Shown here piece by piece: positions 1-10,539 of a stretch of DNA of 64,000 nucleotides. The stretch is from Thalassolituus hydrocarboniclasticus (GTDB lineage Bacteria; Pseudomonadota; Gammaproteobacteria; Pseudomonadales; Oceanobacteraceae). A program made the translations under genes and the position numbers. The first letter of the stretch is position 1. Every line of letters starts with the position of its first letter. Below the pieces are notes generated by a model. It was not told where the DNA came from. It did not search any database and saw only the letters and a program-made list of their open reading frames with translations. Where the stretch lies: NCBI RefSeq assembly GCF_025345565.1, contig NZ_CP054475.1, positions 2,014,448 through 2,078,447 of the forward strand, given 5' to 3'.

Positions 1-1876
1 CGGTGGAGCCGCCACCACCAAAGAACAGATACGGGCCGATTTCAGAATCACGGCCAATACCAAAAGAAAACTGCAGATTATCCAGAGCCCTGTGCATGGT
101 TTGCAGGGTGTAACCCAGCACCGGGCTGTTCGGGAAAGCTACAGCAATCTTGCCTTCCAGATCCTCGGCTGCATTGGTGACATCCTCAATGGTTTTCAGC
201 TCACGCGCCACCGAGCGCAGACGCTCGCGCGGGTTGTTACCGTAAGCAAAGGGATAGAGATAGTCGCGGTGGTGTACCCGCAATACCCAGGGGCCTTTAA
301 CCTCTTCCGCGACATTCAGCAACTCCGACAGCGAAGCGCGGTAGCGGTTTTCCGCACAGGAGAAACCATAGGCATTGAGCAGGTCCCAGGCCTGATCCGG
401 CAGCAGGTAATCGCCGGGGCGATGGACCGCCAGAATGGCTTTGTCGACTTCGGTATGCACAGAAGAAATCGGAATCTCGAGACTCTCCGGCGTCTCACGC
501 AGCAGATCCTGAGTGCGCTGATGCTGCACCATGTACATATAGGATTTGATGGCATTATCCGGTGTATCGAAGGTCGGAATGCCATGCTGGTCGAAACATT
601 CACGCGCTGCTTCCACCGAATACTCCCCCATCCAGCTGGTCAGCACGCTCTTATTACTGTGCTGGGCAATCTTGACCAGCGTTTCGGCATTGGCCAGCGG
701 ATCTGACCCCAGACTCGGGATGTAAATAACCAGCAGTGCATCAACCTGCTTGTCACGCAACAGAGTGTTGGCAACCGCCGCCAGCTGCTGCGGCTTCAGC
801 TCCGGATTCAGCAATACCGGATTATCGGTTTTCACATATTCGGGCAGCAGGCTGCGCAAATGGGTGCGAGTGTCCTCAGACAAAGTGGCCAGGCGTCCCT
901 TGTCGTGCAGCAGCCGGTCCATCGCCAGAATGGCCGGGCCGCGCCCATTGGCAATGATCGCCAGGCGTGGACCAAAGCTTTCGCGGCGACGACTCAGCGC
1001 ATCGACGCAATCAAACAATTCATCGGTGGCTGACACCCGCAATACACCAGCACGGGCCAGGGTTTCGTCCACCAGAGCATCGCGCGAGCGCAGCCCCTTC
1101 GGGCTGGTAATGCGGTTTAACGGATTCTCCTGAAAGCGGTTGCTCTTAACCGCCAGCACCAGCTTATGCCGGGAGGCTGCACGCAAGGCACGGATCAGCG
1201 CCTTACCAGAGCCGATTTCATCCAGCTGAATCAACAAGGTACGCACCTGCGGCTCTTGTACGATGTAATCGATCAGATCTGGCAGCGTCACATCCTGACT
1301 CTTGCCCAGTGTCAGTACGTGAGAAAAGCCAATATTACGACTGAAGGCCCAATCCATCACGCCGGAGGCCAGCGTCCCGGACTGGCCAACATAGGCAATC
1401 TGACCACTGCGTACCGGTACGTGCAGGAAGCTGGCATTCAGCTTGCGCCCCGGGATAACCATGCCGAGGCAATCCGGACCGAGAATTCGCATCCGGGTTT
1501 GCTGGATGACCTGATTCAGACGGTCGGACGATGGCCGGAACTGCCAGGAGCGGGTCCGGGCAATTCCGCCGGTCAGCAGCATGGCTGCACCAATATTTTT
1601 GCTGTGCAGTTGCTTGATAATCTTCGGTACCGTTTCCGCAGGCGTACAGATAATGGCCAGATCCACCGGACCATCAATTTGCCCGATACGTGACAACGCC
1701 GGAATGCCGTACACCTCTTTATAGCCACGTGAGTTCACCGGAATGATCACGCCGGGGTATTCGCCATTAACCAGATTGCGCACAATGGCGCCACCAAGAC
1801 TGCCGACCCGCTCAGAAGCACCGATAACAGCAATGGTTTTAGGCTGGAAAAATAATTCGAGAGAGCGGGTTCCCAT
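1..1876 (-). CDS. Pat-type protein acetyltransferase / NDP-forming acyl-CoA synthetase (C-terminus cut off by window edge)
   Basis: This frame starts at ATG 1876, with AAGGA about nine bases upstream, and runs without a stop off the left edge, giving about 625 visible residues. The N-terminus is a CoA-binding Rossmann domain (KTIAVIGASERVGSLGG near residue 12). A succinyl-CoA-ligase-like region follows, and the visible end is an ATP-grasp domain (IGPYLFFGGGG). This is the domain order of E. coli Pat (YfiQ), in which a GNAT domain comes last. That part lies outside the window, so acetyltransferase activity is inferred. Two features fit Pat better than a working ADP-forming synthetase: the usual HTG phosphohistidine segment is replaced by ITSPKG, and the NPxD motif reads NPVLL. 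Pat uses acetyl-CoA to acetylate lysines, for example on acyl-CoA synthetases. The gene diverges from a deacetylase homologue 80 bases away. Confidence 0.82.
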   Translation of the reverse strand, partial: MGTRSLELFFQPKTIAVIGASERVGSLGGAIVRNLVNGEYPGVIIPVNSRGYKEVYGIPALSRIGQIDGPVDLAIICTPAETVPKIIKQLHSKNIGAAMLLTGGIARTRSWQFRPSSDRLNQVIQQTRMRILGPDCLGMVIPGRKLNASFLHVPVRSGQIAYVGQSGTLASGVMDWAFSRNIGFSHVLTLGKSQDVTLPDLIDYIVQEPQVRTLLIQLDEIGSGKALIRALRAASRHKLVLAVKSNRFQENPLNRITSPKGLRSRDALVDETLARAGVLRVSATDELFDCVDALSRRRESFGPRLAIIANGRGPAILAMDRLLHDKGRLATLSEDTRTHLRSLLPEYVKTDNPVLLNPELKPQQLAAVANTLLRDKQVDALLVIYIPSLGSDPLANAETLVKIAQHSNKSVLTSWMGEYSVEAARECFDQHGIPTFDTPDNAIKSYMYMVQHQRTQDLLRETPESLEIPISSVHTEVDKAILAVHRPGDYLLPDQAWDLLNAYGFSCAENRYRASLSELLNVAEEVKGPWVLRVHHRDYLYPFAYGNNPRERLRSVARELKTIEDVTNAAEDLEGKIAVAFPNSPVLGYTLQTMHRALDNLQFSFGIGRDSEIGPYLFFGGGGST

Positions 1877-1956
1877 AAGGAATGATCCTTAAGTTTAGTT
1901 TGCGTAAATACTGGCCCTATATACACTGGGCGGACAAAAGACAAAAACTACCTCAT

Positions 1957-2883
1957 ATGACCACAGCCTACTACTCCTTCCAGCGACACTTTGAGCACGA
2001 CACCGGCGATGAGCATCCGGAGCACGCCATGCGCATACTGGCGATTGAACAGCAGCTCAAGTCGCGTGGCCTATGGGATCAGCTGACCATAATCGATGGC
2101 CAGTCAGCCCATGAGCCAGACATTCTGCGTGCTCACAGTCCGGGCTATGTTGAGCAGCTAAGGCTGATTCAGCCTAAGCAGGGTCATATCTATGTCGACG
2201 AGGATACACCAATGTCCTCAGGCAGCCTTGATGCAGCTCTCTATTCTGTCGGAACAAGCACCCAGGCACTGGACGATATTATGGCCGGTAAATATGACAA
2301 TGCATTTGTCTCGGTCCGTCCGCCCGGTCATCATGCCGAACACCGTAAAAGCATGGGTTTCTGTTTTTTCAACAATGTTGCCATCACGGCGTTACGTGCA
2401 GCGGAAGTTCACCATGCGCAGCGGATTGCCATTCTTGATTTTGATGCCCATCAGGGAAATGGCACTGTCGACATCCTTAAAAACGATCCGCGCTTTCTCA
2501 TCTGCTCCAGCTTTCAGCACCCTTTTTATCCATACAGTCACTATCAGATCGACAAGTACAGCAATCTGATTAATGCTCATTTAAATGCAGGCGCCGGCAG
2601 TGAAGAATTCCGCAATCAGATCGATGAACTGTGGGGGCCGGCACTGCGTGGCTTCGCACCCGAGCTGATCATTGTGTCAGCGGGTTTTGATGCGCACCGC
2701 GACGATCCGATGGCTGAACTGTGCCTGCTGGATGACGATTATCGCTGGATCGGGCACTGGATTCAGAAATATGCCGCCTCACGCAATATCCCGTGGATGG
2801 CCATTCTCGAAGGCGGCTACAACCTGAATGCCCTGGGGCGTTCGGTGTCTGAATTTATTGGTGAAATGCTTGCTGCGAAGTAA
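1957..2883 (+). CDS. Class II histone deacetylase family protein (AcuC/HDAH-like)
   Basis: The product is a 308-residue Zn-dependent amidohydrolase of the arginase/deacetylase fold, expected to remove acetyl groups from lysines or polyamines in the cytoplasm. Family motifs are complete: RPPGHHAE (active-site His pair), GFCFFNN, DFDAHQGNGT (zinc Asp and His), SAGFDAHRDDP (second zinc Asp) and the terminal EGGYN. I chose ATG 1957. The frame stays open to 1882, but the extra 25 residues overlap the promoter and RBS region of the divergent gene and do not resemble the family N-terminus (MTTAYYSFQRHFEHD). The divergent partner is a Pat-type acetyltransferase homologue, which suggests reversible acetylation. 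The true substrate cannot be read from the sequence. Confidence 0.9.
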   Translation: MTTAYYSFQRHFEHDTGDEHPEHAMRILAIEQQLKSRGLWDQLTIIDGQSAHEPDILRAHSPGYVEQLRLIQPKQGHIYVDEDTPMSSGSLDAALYSVGTSTQALDDIMAGKYDNAFVSVRPPGHHAEHRKSMGFCFFNNVAITALRAAEVHHAQRIAILDFDAHQGNGTVDILKNDPRFLICSSFQHPFYPYSHYQIDKYSNLINAHLNAGAGSEEFRNQIDELWGPALRGFAPELIIVSAGFDAHRDDPMAELCLLDDDYRWIGHWIQKYAASRNIPWMAILEGGYNLNALGRSVSEFIGEMLAAK

Positions 2884-2996
2884 ATATCGCTGACACGGCA
2901 ATTACTCAGCGATACAGAATACGCACAGAACTACAACACCAAGCTCCGGCAAGCTGGTTCATTCTTACTGAATCAAGGACAGCAGTGGAATGAATT

Positions 2997-3140
2997 ATGT
3001 TAAAGCGCCCTTCGTCATCGTCGGATGATGTTCCGGTTTCCCCTGCCTTACTGGCAAAAATCTATCAGGCCGAATGGCTGGCCATTACCCTGGTGGCCGG
3101 CTGCAGCCTTTATTTGCTCGCCCGCGCCATCCTCAGCTAA
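2997..3140 (+). CDS. Small hypothetical single-span membrane protein (47 aa)
   Basis: This short frame runs from ATG 2997 to TAA 3140 and is followed at once by a strong terminator. The first half is polar and serine-rich (RPSSSSDD). The second half is one hydrophobic segment of about 20 residues (LAITLVAGCSLYLLARAIL), consistent with a single membrane helix. The Shine-Dalgarno match is weak: GGA at close range, with a better AAGGA too far away at 2975. I recognise no family. The membrane segment and the terminator right after the stop favour a real gene, but it could be chance. Confidence 0.4.
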   Translation: MLKRPSSSSDDVPVSPALLAKIYQAEWLAITLVAGCSLYLLARAILS

Positions 3141-3161
3141 GAGCTGGATTCCGGACATAAA

Positions 3162-3189
3162 AAAAGGCCAGCGCATGCGCTGGCCTTTT
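3162..3189. terminator. Bidirectional intrinsic terminator
   Basis: A perfect hairpin (AAAAGGCCAGCG pairing with CGCTGGCCTTTT) is flanked by A and T runs on both sides. It can end both the small plus-strand gene and the minus-strand tRNA-Ser transcript. Confidence 0.85.
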
Positions 3190-3195
3190 GGTGTT

Positions 3196-3285
3196 TGGCG
3201 GAGGGATAGGGATTCGAACCCTAGATAGGGATTAACCTATGCCGGTTTTCAAGACCGGTGCTTTTAACCACTCAGCCATCCCTCC
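3196..3285 (-). tRNA. tRNA-Ser (anticodon UGA)
   Basis: Read on the minus strand, this is a 90-nt class II tRNA: acceptor stem GGAGGGA, D-loop GGCTGAGTGGTTAAAAGC, and anticodon stem CCGGT/ACCGG with loop CTTGAAA, so anticodon TGA. A long variable arm typical of tRNA-Ser follows, then GGTTCGAATCC in the T arm and an encoded CCA end. It decodes UCA and, with wobble modification, other UCN codons. It has its own promoter and a terminator downstream. Confidence 0.97.
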
Positions 3286-3298
3286 AAACAGTGCGCGT

Positions 3299-3326
3299 AT
3301 AATACTGAATCCAGATTTCGGGTCAA
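3299..3326 (-). promoter_or_regulatory. sigma70 promoter of tRNA-Ser
   Basis: On the minus strand TTGACC is followed after 16 bases by TATTAT, then by a GC-rich discriminator (ACGCGCAC). A GC-rich discriminator is typical of stringently controlled stable-RNA promoters. The -10 element ends 13 bases before the mature tRNA. Confidence 0.72.
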
Positions 3327-3428
3327 TACTTTTTTTTATAAATCAACACGATAGCAGCCAAACCACACTCCGCTTTGCATTATTGATGCAGCCGATTACC
3401 ATAGCAGCACCCTTTCCGGAAGGATGTC

Positions 3429-3818
3429 ATGGCCACCTTTTCATTACTTATGACCCAGAGCCCGTACAGCGGCGTGTCCCATACTCTGGCGCAGGAGTTT
3501 GCTCTGTCCCTGCTTGCTCAGGGACATAAATTGCAGCGTGTATTTTTTTATCAGGACGCTGTATTTGCAGCACTCAGCACACAAAATCCGGTGCAGGGAC
3601 AGCCGTCTGTGAGTCAACAATGGCTCGCACTGGCAGCAGACCATGATTTTCCATTGCAGGTGTGTATTGCCAATGCCTTACGTCGCGGCGTCATTGATAA
3701 GGCCGAGCAGCAACGCTACAACCTGCCCACCGACACTCTGGCAACAGGGTTTGAACTGACCGGCCTGGGCGAAATGGCTGAAGCCGCACTCGACTCCGAC
3801 CGCATTATCGACTTTTGA
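3429..3818 (+). CDS. tusD: Sulfurtransferase TusD (DsrE family)
   Basis: TusD is the sulfur-accepting subunit of the TusBCD complex, which relays persulfide sulfur from TusA to TusE for 2-thiolation of tRNA wobble uridines by MnmA. The 129-residue product has the DsrE-like start (FSLLMTQSPYSG), the segment RVFFYQDAV and the catalytic cysteine at position 79 in LQVCIANALRRGV. Length and motifs match the family. It is the first gene of tusD-tusC-tusB-tusE, with tusC beginning six bases after its stop. MnmA, the final acceptor, is encoded at about 23.8 kb. Confidence 0.95.
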   Translation: MATFSLLMTQSPYSGVSHTLAQEFALSLLAQGHKLQRVFFYQDAVFAALSTQNPVQGQPSVSQQWLALAADHDFPLQVCIANALRRGVIDKAEQQRYNLPTDTLATGFELTGLGEMAEAALDSDRIIDF

Positions 3819-3824
3819 GGCCAT

Positions 3825-4172
3825 ATGAGTACTGTTAGCATCGTAATCCGCAGCGCTCCGGCCAATGATCCTGAAGCACTGGAAATGGCGCTAGCACTGG
3901 CGGCCTTTGAGCACGAGATTCGTCTGATTTTTCAGGGCCCCGGCATTTTCTGGTTAATGAAAACGCAGGAAGCCCGCAAGCCTGGCGGAAAGTCTCCGGC
4001 CAAAGTGATCAGCGCCCTGCCGATGTACGATTGTGAGGCCATCTTTTATGCGCAATCTGACTTACAGCAACTGAATATTCCGGCCGAAAATCTGACTCCT
4101 CTGGCAAAACCACTCAGTTATTCTGATATTACGGAATTACTGCGCAGCAGCCAGCACTGCCTGAGCTTTTGA
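3825..4172 (+). CDS. tusC: Sulfurtransferase complex subunit TusC (DsrF family)
   Basis: TusC is the second subunit of the TusBCD hexamer in the tRNA 2-thiouridine sulfur relay. The 115-residue product has the DsrE/F fold pattern: an N-terminal strand (VSIVIRSAPAND), the helix ALEMALALAAFEHEIRLIFQGPG, and the conserved MYDCEAIFYAQSDL segment near residue 70. It has no separate catalytic role in the known pathway and is structural in the complex. It sits between tusD and tusB with gaps of six bases and one base, so the three subunits are probably translated together. Confidence 0.92.
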   Translation: MSTVSIVIRSAPANDPEALEMALALAAFEHEIRLIFQGPGIFWLMKTQEARKPGGKSPAKVISALPMYDCEAIFYAQSDLQQLNIPAENLTPLAKPLSYSDITELLRSSQHCLSF

Positions 4173-4173
4173 T

Positions 4174-4440
4174 ATGACACTACATCTTCTTTTCACCAGC
4201 CAAAGCTCAACCCTGAACAGTCTGAAAAGGACCATCGGCGAGCAGGATGCCATTATGTTTGTCGGCGATGGTGTTTATGCGCTAGCTGGCTGGGAGGGCA
4301 CGCAAACCTGTTACTATCGCGCGACCGATTGCCATCAGCGTGGATTACCCGAGCTTGCCACGGCAACGGCCATCGACGACACCCGCTGGGTAGAGCTGTG
4401 CCTGCAATTTCCCCGCACCCTGAGCTGGAAGGCGTCATAA
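4174..4440 (+). CDS. tusB: Sulfurtransferase complex subunit TusB (DsrH family)
   Basis: TusB is the smallest subunit of the TusBCD complex. The 88-residue product has the DsrH features: an N-terminal HLLFTSQS strand, the DAIMFVGDGVYAL segment, and the C-terminal VELCLQFPRTLSWK, close to the family ending. It begins one base after tusC, and its stop codon is directly followed by the tusE ATG, so the operon is tightly coupled. Identification rests on family features and on position. Confidence 0.92.
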   Translation: MTLHLLFTSQSSTLNSLKRTIGEQDAIMFVGDGVYALAGWEGTQTCYYRATDCHQRGLPELATATAIDDTRWVELCLQFPRTLSWKAS

Positions 4441-4755
4441 ATGAGCGAACTGCAACTGGATAATGACGGTTTTTTGCTGAACCTGAGCGATTGGTCGGAG
4501 GCTGTGGCTACCGAGCTGGCACAAAGTGAAGGTATTGAGCTTACTGCGGCACACTGGGAAATTCTCTGGGCGCTGCGGGATTTTTATCAGCAGTACGACC
4601 TCGCTCCCGCAATGCGTCCATTAAGCAAGCATCTGAAACAAACACTGGGCGCGGAAAAATCCGGCAGCATTTATTTGCTGACATTATTTCCCGGCAGCCC
4701 GGCTAAAATCGCGGCCAAAATTGCCGGCCTGCCCCGCCCGGAGAATTGCCTTTGA
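4441..4755 (+). CDS. tusE: Sulfurtransferase TusE (DsrC family)
   Basis: TusE accepts sulfur from TusD on a flexible C-terminal cysteine and passes it to MnmA on the tRNA. The 104-residue product carries DsrC family segments (DNDGFLLNLSDWSE; LTAAHWEILWALRDFY; APAMRPLSKHLKQ). The diagnostic penultimate cysteine is present: the protein ends PENCL. The second cysteine found in dissimilatory DsrC proteins is absent at the expected upstream position, which supports the tRNA-modification role. The reading frame overlaps the TTG start of the next gene. Confidence 0.95.
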   Translation: MSELQLDNDGFLLNLSDWSEAVATELAQSEGIELTAAHWEILWALRDFYQQYDLAPAMRPLSKHLKQTLGAEKSGSIYLLTLFPGSPAKIAAKIAGLPRPENCL

Positions 4756-5726
4756 CTTCGCAACACAAGCTGGCGGACTACGTTCGCATTCTGGCGCGCG
4801 GCAAAAACGCCAGCCGCAGCATGACCTTCGATGAAGCTTTTTTCACCATGCAAACCATGCTTGCCGGTGAGTATGAACCGGAGCAGCTGGGCGCAATTTT
4901 TATGCTGATGCGCGTTAAAGAAGAAAGCCCCGAGGAACTGGCCGGCTTTGCCGCCGCCATTAACCAGCAGTGGCCGGAGAACATAACTGCAGATCTTGTA
5001 TGGCCAAGCTACGCCGGCAAACGCCGCCAGCCATTCTGGTGTTTCCTGTCAGCCTTACTGCTGACACAGATGGGATATCGCATTCTGTTTCATGGCACCG
5101 AAGCCCACACCTCCGGCCGCCTCTATATGGCCGACGTTTTTGCCCATTTCAGAATGCCGGTTGCAGAGACACTGAATGACCTTTTGTCGATTTCAGCTGC
5201 AGCACCATTGATGTATCTGCCCTGCTCTGTGCTCAATCCACAACTGCAGCGCTGGTTATCCCTGAAATCGATCCTCGGAGTCCGTTCGCCAATCAATACG
5301 GTAATGAAGACTATCGCCCCTGCAGATATCGCCAGCGTTCAGGGCGTTTTTCATCCCAATTACGCCTTTACCCACCTTGATGCCGCCCGCCTGAATCAGA
5401 GCAATGCGCTGGTGATAAAAGGCGAAGGCGGCGAATTTGAAGTGAACCCGGAAAGAGACTGTATTGCGCGTGGCTTCCTCAATGGCGACATCTGTGAAAT
5501 TCATTTGCCAAAACTGGCTTCTCATATTGATGACAAGCCGCAGAACACCGATATCAGCTGGCTGACACAAATCTGGCGGGGAGACGCTGTAAACACCTAC
5601 GCCAGCGCTGCCATCCTGCAAACAGCAGCACTGGCAGTCTGCGCCATCGAACGCAGCAGCGATATTGATAAAGCGCTGCTGCGTTGCCGTGCGGCATGGG
5701 ATGCGCGGGACACTGCGGCGCTTTAA
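4752..5726 (+). CDS. ybiB: YbiB/TrpD2-type DNA-binding protein of the glycosyl transferase (TrpD) family
   Basis: This product of about 324 residues resembles anthranilate phosphoribosyltransferase: an N-terminal helical part (FDEAFFTMQTMLAGEYEPEQLGAIFMLMRVKEESPEELAGF) and a C-terminal alpha/beta part (ALVIKGEGGEFEVNPERD). YbiB proteins have lost the anthranilate and PRPP chemistry and are known as nucleic-acid-binding dimers. I place the start at TTG 4752, which overlaps the tusE stop and has GGAG about eight bases upstream. TTG 4746 is the alternative. The product is about the family length. Being last in a tus operon suggests co-transcription, but a role in tRNA thiolation is not established. 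Confidence 0.82.
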   Translation: MTSQHKLADYVRILARGKNASRSMTFDEAFFTMQTMLAGEYEPEQLGAIFMLMRVKEESPEELAGFAAAINQQWPENITADLVWPSYAGKRRQPFWCFLSALLLTQMGYRILFHGTEAHTSGRLYMADVFAHFRMPVAETLNDLLSISAAAPLMYLPCSVLNPQLQRWLSLKSILGVRSPINTVMKTIAPADIASVQGVFHPNYAFTHLDAARLNQSNALVIKGEGGEFEVNPERDCIARGFLNGDICEIHLPKLASHIDDKPQNTDISWLTQIWRGDAVNTYASAAILQTAALAVCAIERSSDIDKALLRCRAAWDARDTAAL

Positions 5727-5745
5727 TCCATCTGCCCGGCAAAAC

Positions 5746-5773
5746 AAAAAGCCGGCATCATGCCGGCTTTTTT
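5746..5773. terminator. Bidirectional intrinsic terminator between ybiB and the chemoreceptor gene
   Basis: The hairpin AAAAGCCGGCAT/ATGCCGGCTTTT is flanked by A-rich and T-rich tracts, so it can serve the convergent genes on both strands. Confidence 0.88.
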
Positions 5774-5796
5774 ATGCCTCTGTTATCAGCCCAGCA

Positions 5797-7416
5797 TCAG
5801 ACTTTAAATTGCCCGGTAATACGCTGCAGTGTCTGTGCAATTTCCGTCAATGAGCGACTGGCTGCGGCCACTTTCTGCATGCTGGCCATCGCTGTCGCCG
5901 AGGTATCTTTAATACCGACCACGTTATCTTTAATACTGTGTGCAGCCTGCTCCTGACGGTCAGTTGCGGAAGCGATCTGGCTGTTCATGGCCGTAATCGA
6001 TTCTACTTTGCTGGTGATTGCCTGCAGGCTTTCATCCGTTTTTGCGGCCTGACTAACACTGGTTTGCGCCCGCTCTTTACTGGAGCTCATTACCTCAACT
6101 GCCGAACGTGCAGCCGACTGCAATTCTTCAATAACGGCCTGAATTTCCTGCGTGGAATCCTGGGTGCGCGACGCCAGGGTGCGCACTTCATCGGCAACCA
6201 CCGCAAACCCCCGCCCCTGCTCACCAGCACGGGCGGCTTCAATGGCTGCGTTCAGCGCCAGCAGATTGGTTTGTTCGGCTATGCCTTTGATCACATCCAG
6301 AATACTGCCAACGTTAGCGGTATCCGCTTCAAGTTTACGAATCACCTCACTGGCACGCTCAACCTCGCCAGCCAGAGCATTAATGCTTTTTACGGTGTCA
6401 TTTACGATAGTGCGGCCTTCTTTGGCTGTTTGGTCAGCCTCACGCGCAGCCTGTGCTGCTGAACTGGCATTCACGGAAACGTTTTTCACGCTGGCAACCA
6501 TTTCGTCAACAACAAAAGAGACTTCTTCTGTTGCCCGATTCTGCTGTTCGGTAATCTGCGATGTTTCCGATGTCAGGCTGCCGAGATCGCCGGACACACT
6601 GGTCAGAGGACGTGTTGTAGCCACAACCTCACCAATACTGCGGTGCAGCTTGTCAACAAACTGGTTAAACCAGTCGACCACCTCACCAATTTCATCATTG
6701 GATGATTTAGAAATCCTGCGGGTAAGATCCCCTTCGCCCGAAGCGATATCTTTGAGTGACGTCAGGAGGCCGGAAACTGCGGTATTTATAGAGCTACTGG
6801 TACTCCATGCCACAAGCCCCAGAAATACGAGCGTCACCAGTGTGACCGCAAGACCAATAGACAATGCATTTTGTGCAGCCTCATCAGAGCGGGCGACGGT
6901 CTGATTAAATGCTCCGATACCATCATCGTTATACTGGCGCATCAGCTGGCGTGCAGAAGCCAGCGAGGTATTCATGGTTTCAATTGATGATGACATTAAC
7001 GAAGGATCAAGAGATCCATCAATCATGCCGGCAGAAAGTGCCTTGGCTGCACGGAAGTACGCCTCAAAGGCTGAACGGGTACGCATGACTTCTGCTGCAC
7101 GCTCAGGCCAAATGGCTTCGAGCCGGACCAGATCATCAGCCACTTCTTTACGCACCTTTTCCGCAGCATTGACGAAGTCAATCTCACCGGTACTGACCGC
7201 CGTTGAAAACAATTCTTCAAGACGCGACAAGCGGACAAGGTTTGCCTTGGATATTTCAACTACCGGAAAAAAGGTTTTCTGAATCGTTTGCAAACGCTCA
7301 GAGTTCGCCGTATTCATATTGGTATTAACCAACAGGCTGACAATAAAACCGAGCACAGCCACACCGGCAAGGGTCAGGATTTTGGTTTTAATACTTAAAG
7401 AATTCAGAAGACTCAT
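5797..7416 (-). CDS. Methyl-accepting chemotaxis protein
   Basis: This 539-residue chemoreceptor senses a signal outside or in the membrane and controls CheA. The order is: membrane helix 1 (about 11-31), a periplasmic sensor of about 150 residues, membrane helix 2 (about 185-205), a HAMP domain (about 206-260, with [14 protein letters not shown]), and a long coiled-coil signalling domain. The hairpin tip is conserved ([18 protein letters not shown], then [15 protein letters not shown]). The periplasmic part looks all-helical, like four-helix-bundle sensors. I recognise no ligand motif. No C-terminal CheR pentapeptide is seen (it ends RITGQFKV). No che genes are nearby. Confidence 0.95.
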   Translation of the reverse strand: MSLLNSLSIKTKILTLAGVAVLGFIVSLLVNTNMNTANSERLQTIQKTFFPVVEISKANLVRLSRLEELFSTAVSTGEIDFVNAAEKVRKEVADDLVRLEAIWPERAAEVMRTRSAFEAYFRAAKALSAGMIDGSLDPSLMSSSIETMNTSLASARQLMRQYNDDGIGAFNQTVARSDEAAQNALSIGLAVTLVTLVFLGLVAWSTSSSINTAVSGLLTSLKDIASGEGDLTRRISKSSNDEIGEVVDWFNQFVDKLHRSIGEVVATTRPLTSVSGDLGSLTSETSQITEQQNRATEEVSFVVDEMVASVKNVSVNASSAAQAAREADQTAKEGRTIVNDTVKSINALAGEVERASEVIRKLEADTANVGSILDVIKGIAEQTNLLALNAAIEAARAGEQGRGFAVVADEVRTLASRTQDSTQEIQAVIEELQSAARSAVEVMSSSKERAQTSVSQAAKTDESLQAITSKVESITAMNSQIASATDRQEQAAHSIKDNVVGIKDTSATAMASMQKVAAASRSLTEIAQTLQRITGQFKV

Positions 7417-7425
7417 TACTCAGAT

Positions 7426-7442
7426 CCAATAGTTACAACTAC
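7426..7442 (-). other. Ter-like sequence (candidate Tus binding site)
   Basis: On the minus strand the sequence GTTGTAACTA (7439-7430) is identical to the ten-base core of the E. coli Ter consensus, although the flanking bases differ. The window also encodes a Tus homologue at about 28.5 kb. One such 10-mer in 64 kb has roughly a one-in-eight chance of arising at random, so this is only a candidate. Confidence 0.25.
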
Positions 7443-7470
7443 CAGACCAAGCATAGTGCATATTTTTGAG

Positions 7471-7494
7471 TCTGCCGCTTAAGCAAGCGGCAGA
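7471..7494. terminator. Perfect 10-bp hairpin downstream of cysG (no U tract)
   Basis: TCTGCCGCTT and AAGCGGCAGA form a perfect inverted repeat with a four-base loop. It lies 23 bases after the cysG stop. There is no following T run on the minus strand, so it may be a weak or factor-assisted terminator, or an mRNA-stabilising hairpin. Confidence 0.5.
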
Positions 7495-7516
7495 AACTAT
7501 CAGGAAATATAGGCGG

Positions 7517-10164
<2,648 letters not shown>

Positions 10165-10539
10165 TTATACCAAGGATTTAGATAACCACATGCCTGCGGC
10201 AGTCGCCAGCAGACAGCCTGTAACACTGAAGCCGACATAGCTGGCCATCGCCAGCCAACGCTCCTGCTGCAGCAGTGCAATACTTTCTAATGAAAACGTA
10301 GAGAAGGTGGTAAAGGCACCGAGAAAGCCGATCATCGCCAGTTGCTTGTGATGATCGCCGCCCCACTGGTGTTCTACCAGCCAAATATAGGCCATACCAA
10401 TGGCGAAGGAGCCTAGCAGGTTCACTGTTAAGGTGCCATAGGGAAAGGGCTTGTCGGCCCAGCGGTAAACCGCCGTGGCAAGCAGGTAACGGGAAATGGC
10501 ACCAAGCGCACCACCGATGCCGATCCACAGATACGTCAT
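10165..10539 (-). CDS. crcB: Fluoride ion channel CrcB/Fluc
   Basis: CrcB exports fluoride as a dual-topology homodimer in the inner membrane. The 124-residue product has four predicted membrane helices and the family signatures GGALGAISRYLL at the N-terminus, NLLGSFAIGMAY, and GFLGAFTTFSTFSLE around residue 73 (the polar track and Phe box). Its ATG overlaps the rarA stop by four bases. No fluoride riboswitch sits directly before it. It is embedded in a housekeeping operon, so constitutive expression is likely. Confidence 0.95.
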   Translation of the reverse strand: MTYLWIGIGGALGAISRYLLATAVYRWADKPFPYGTLTVNLLGSFAIGMAYIWLVEHQWGGDHHKQLAMIGFLGAFTTFSTFSLESIALLQQERWLAMASYVGFSVTGCLLATAAGMWLSKSLV

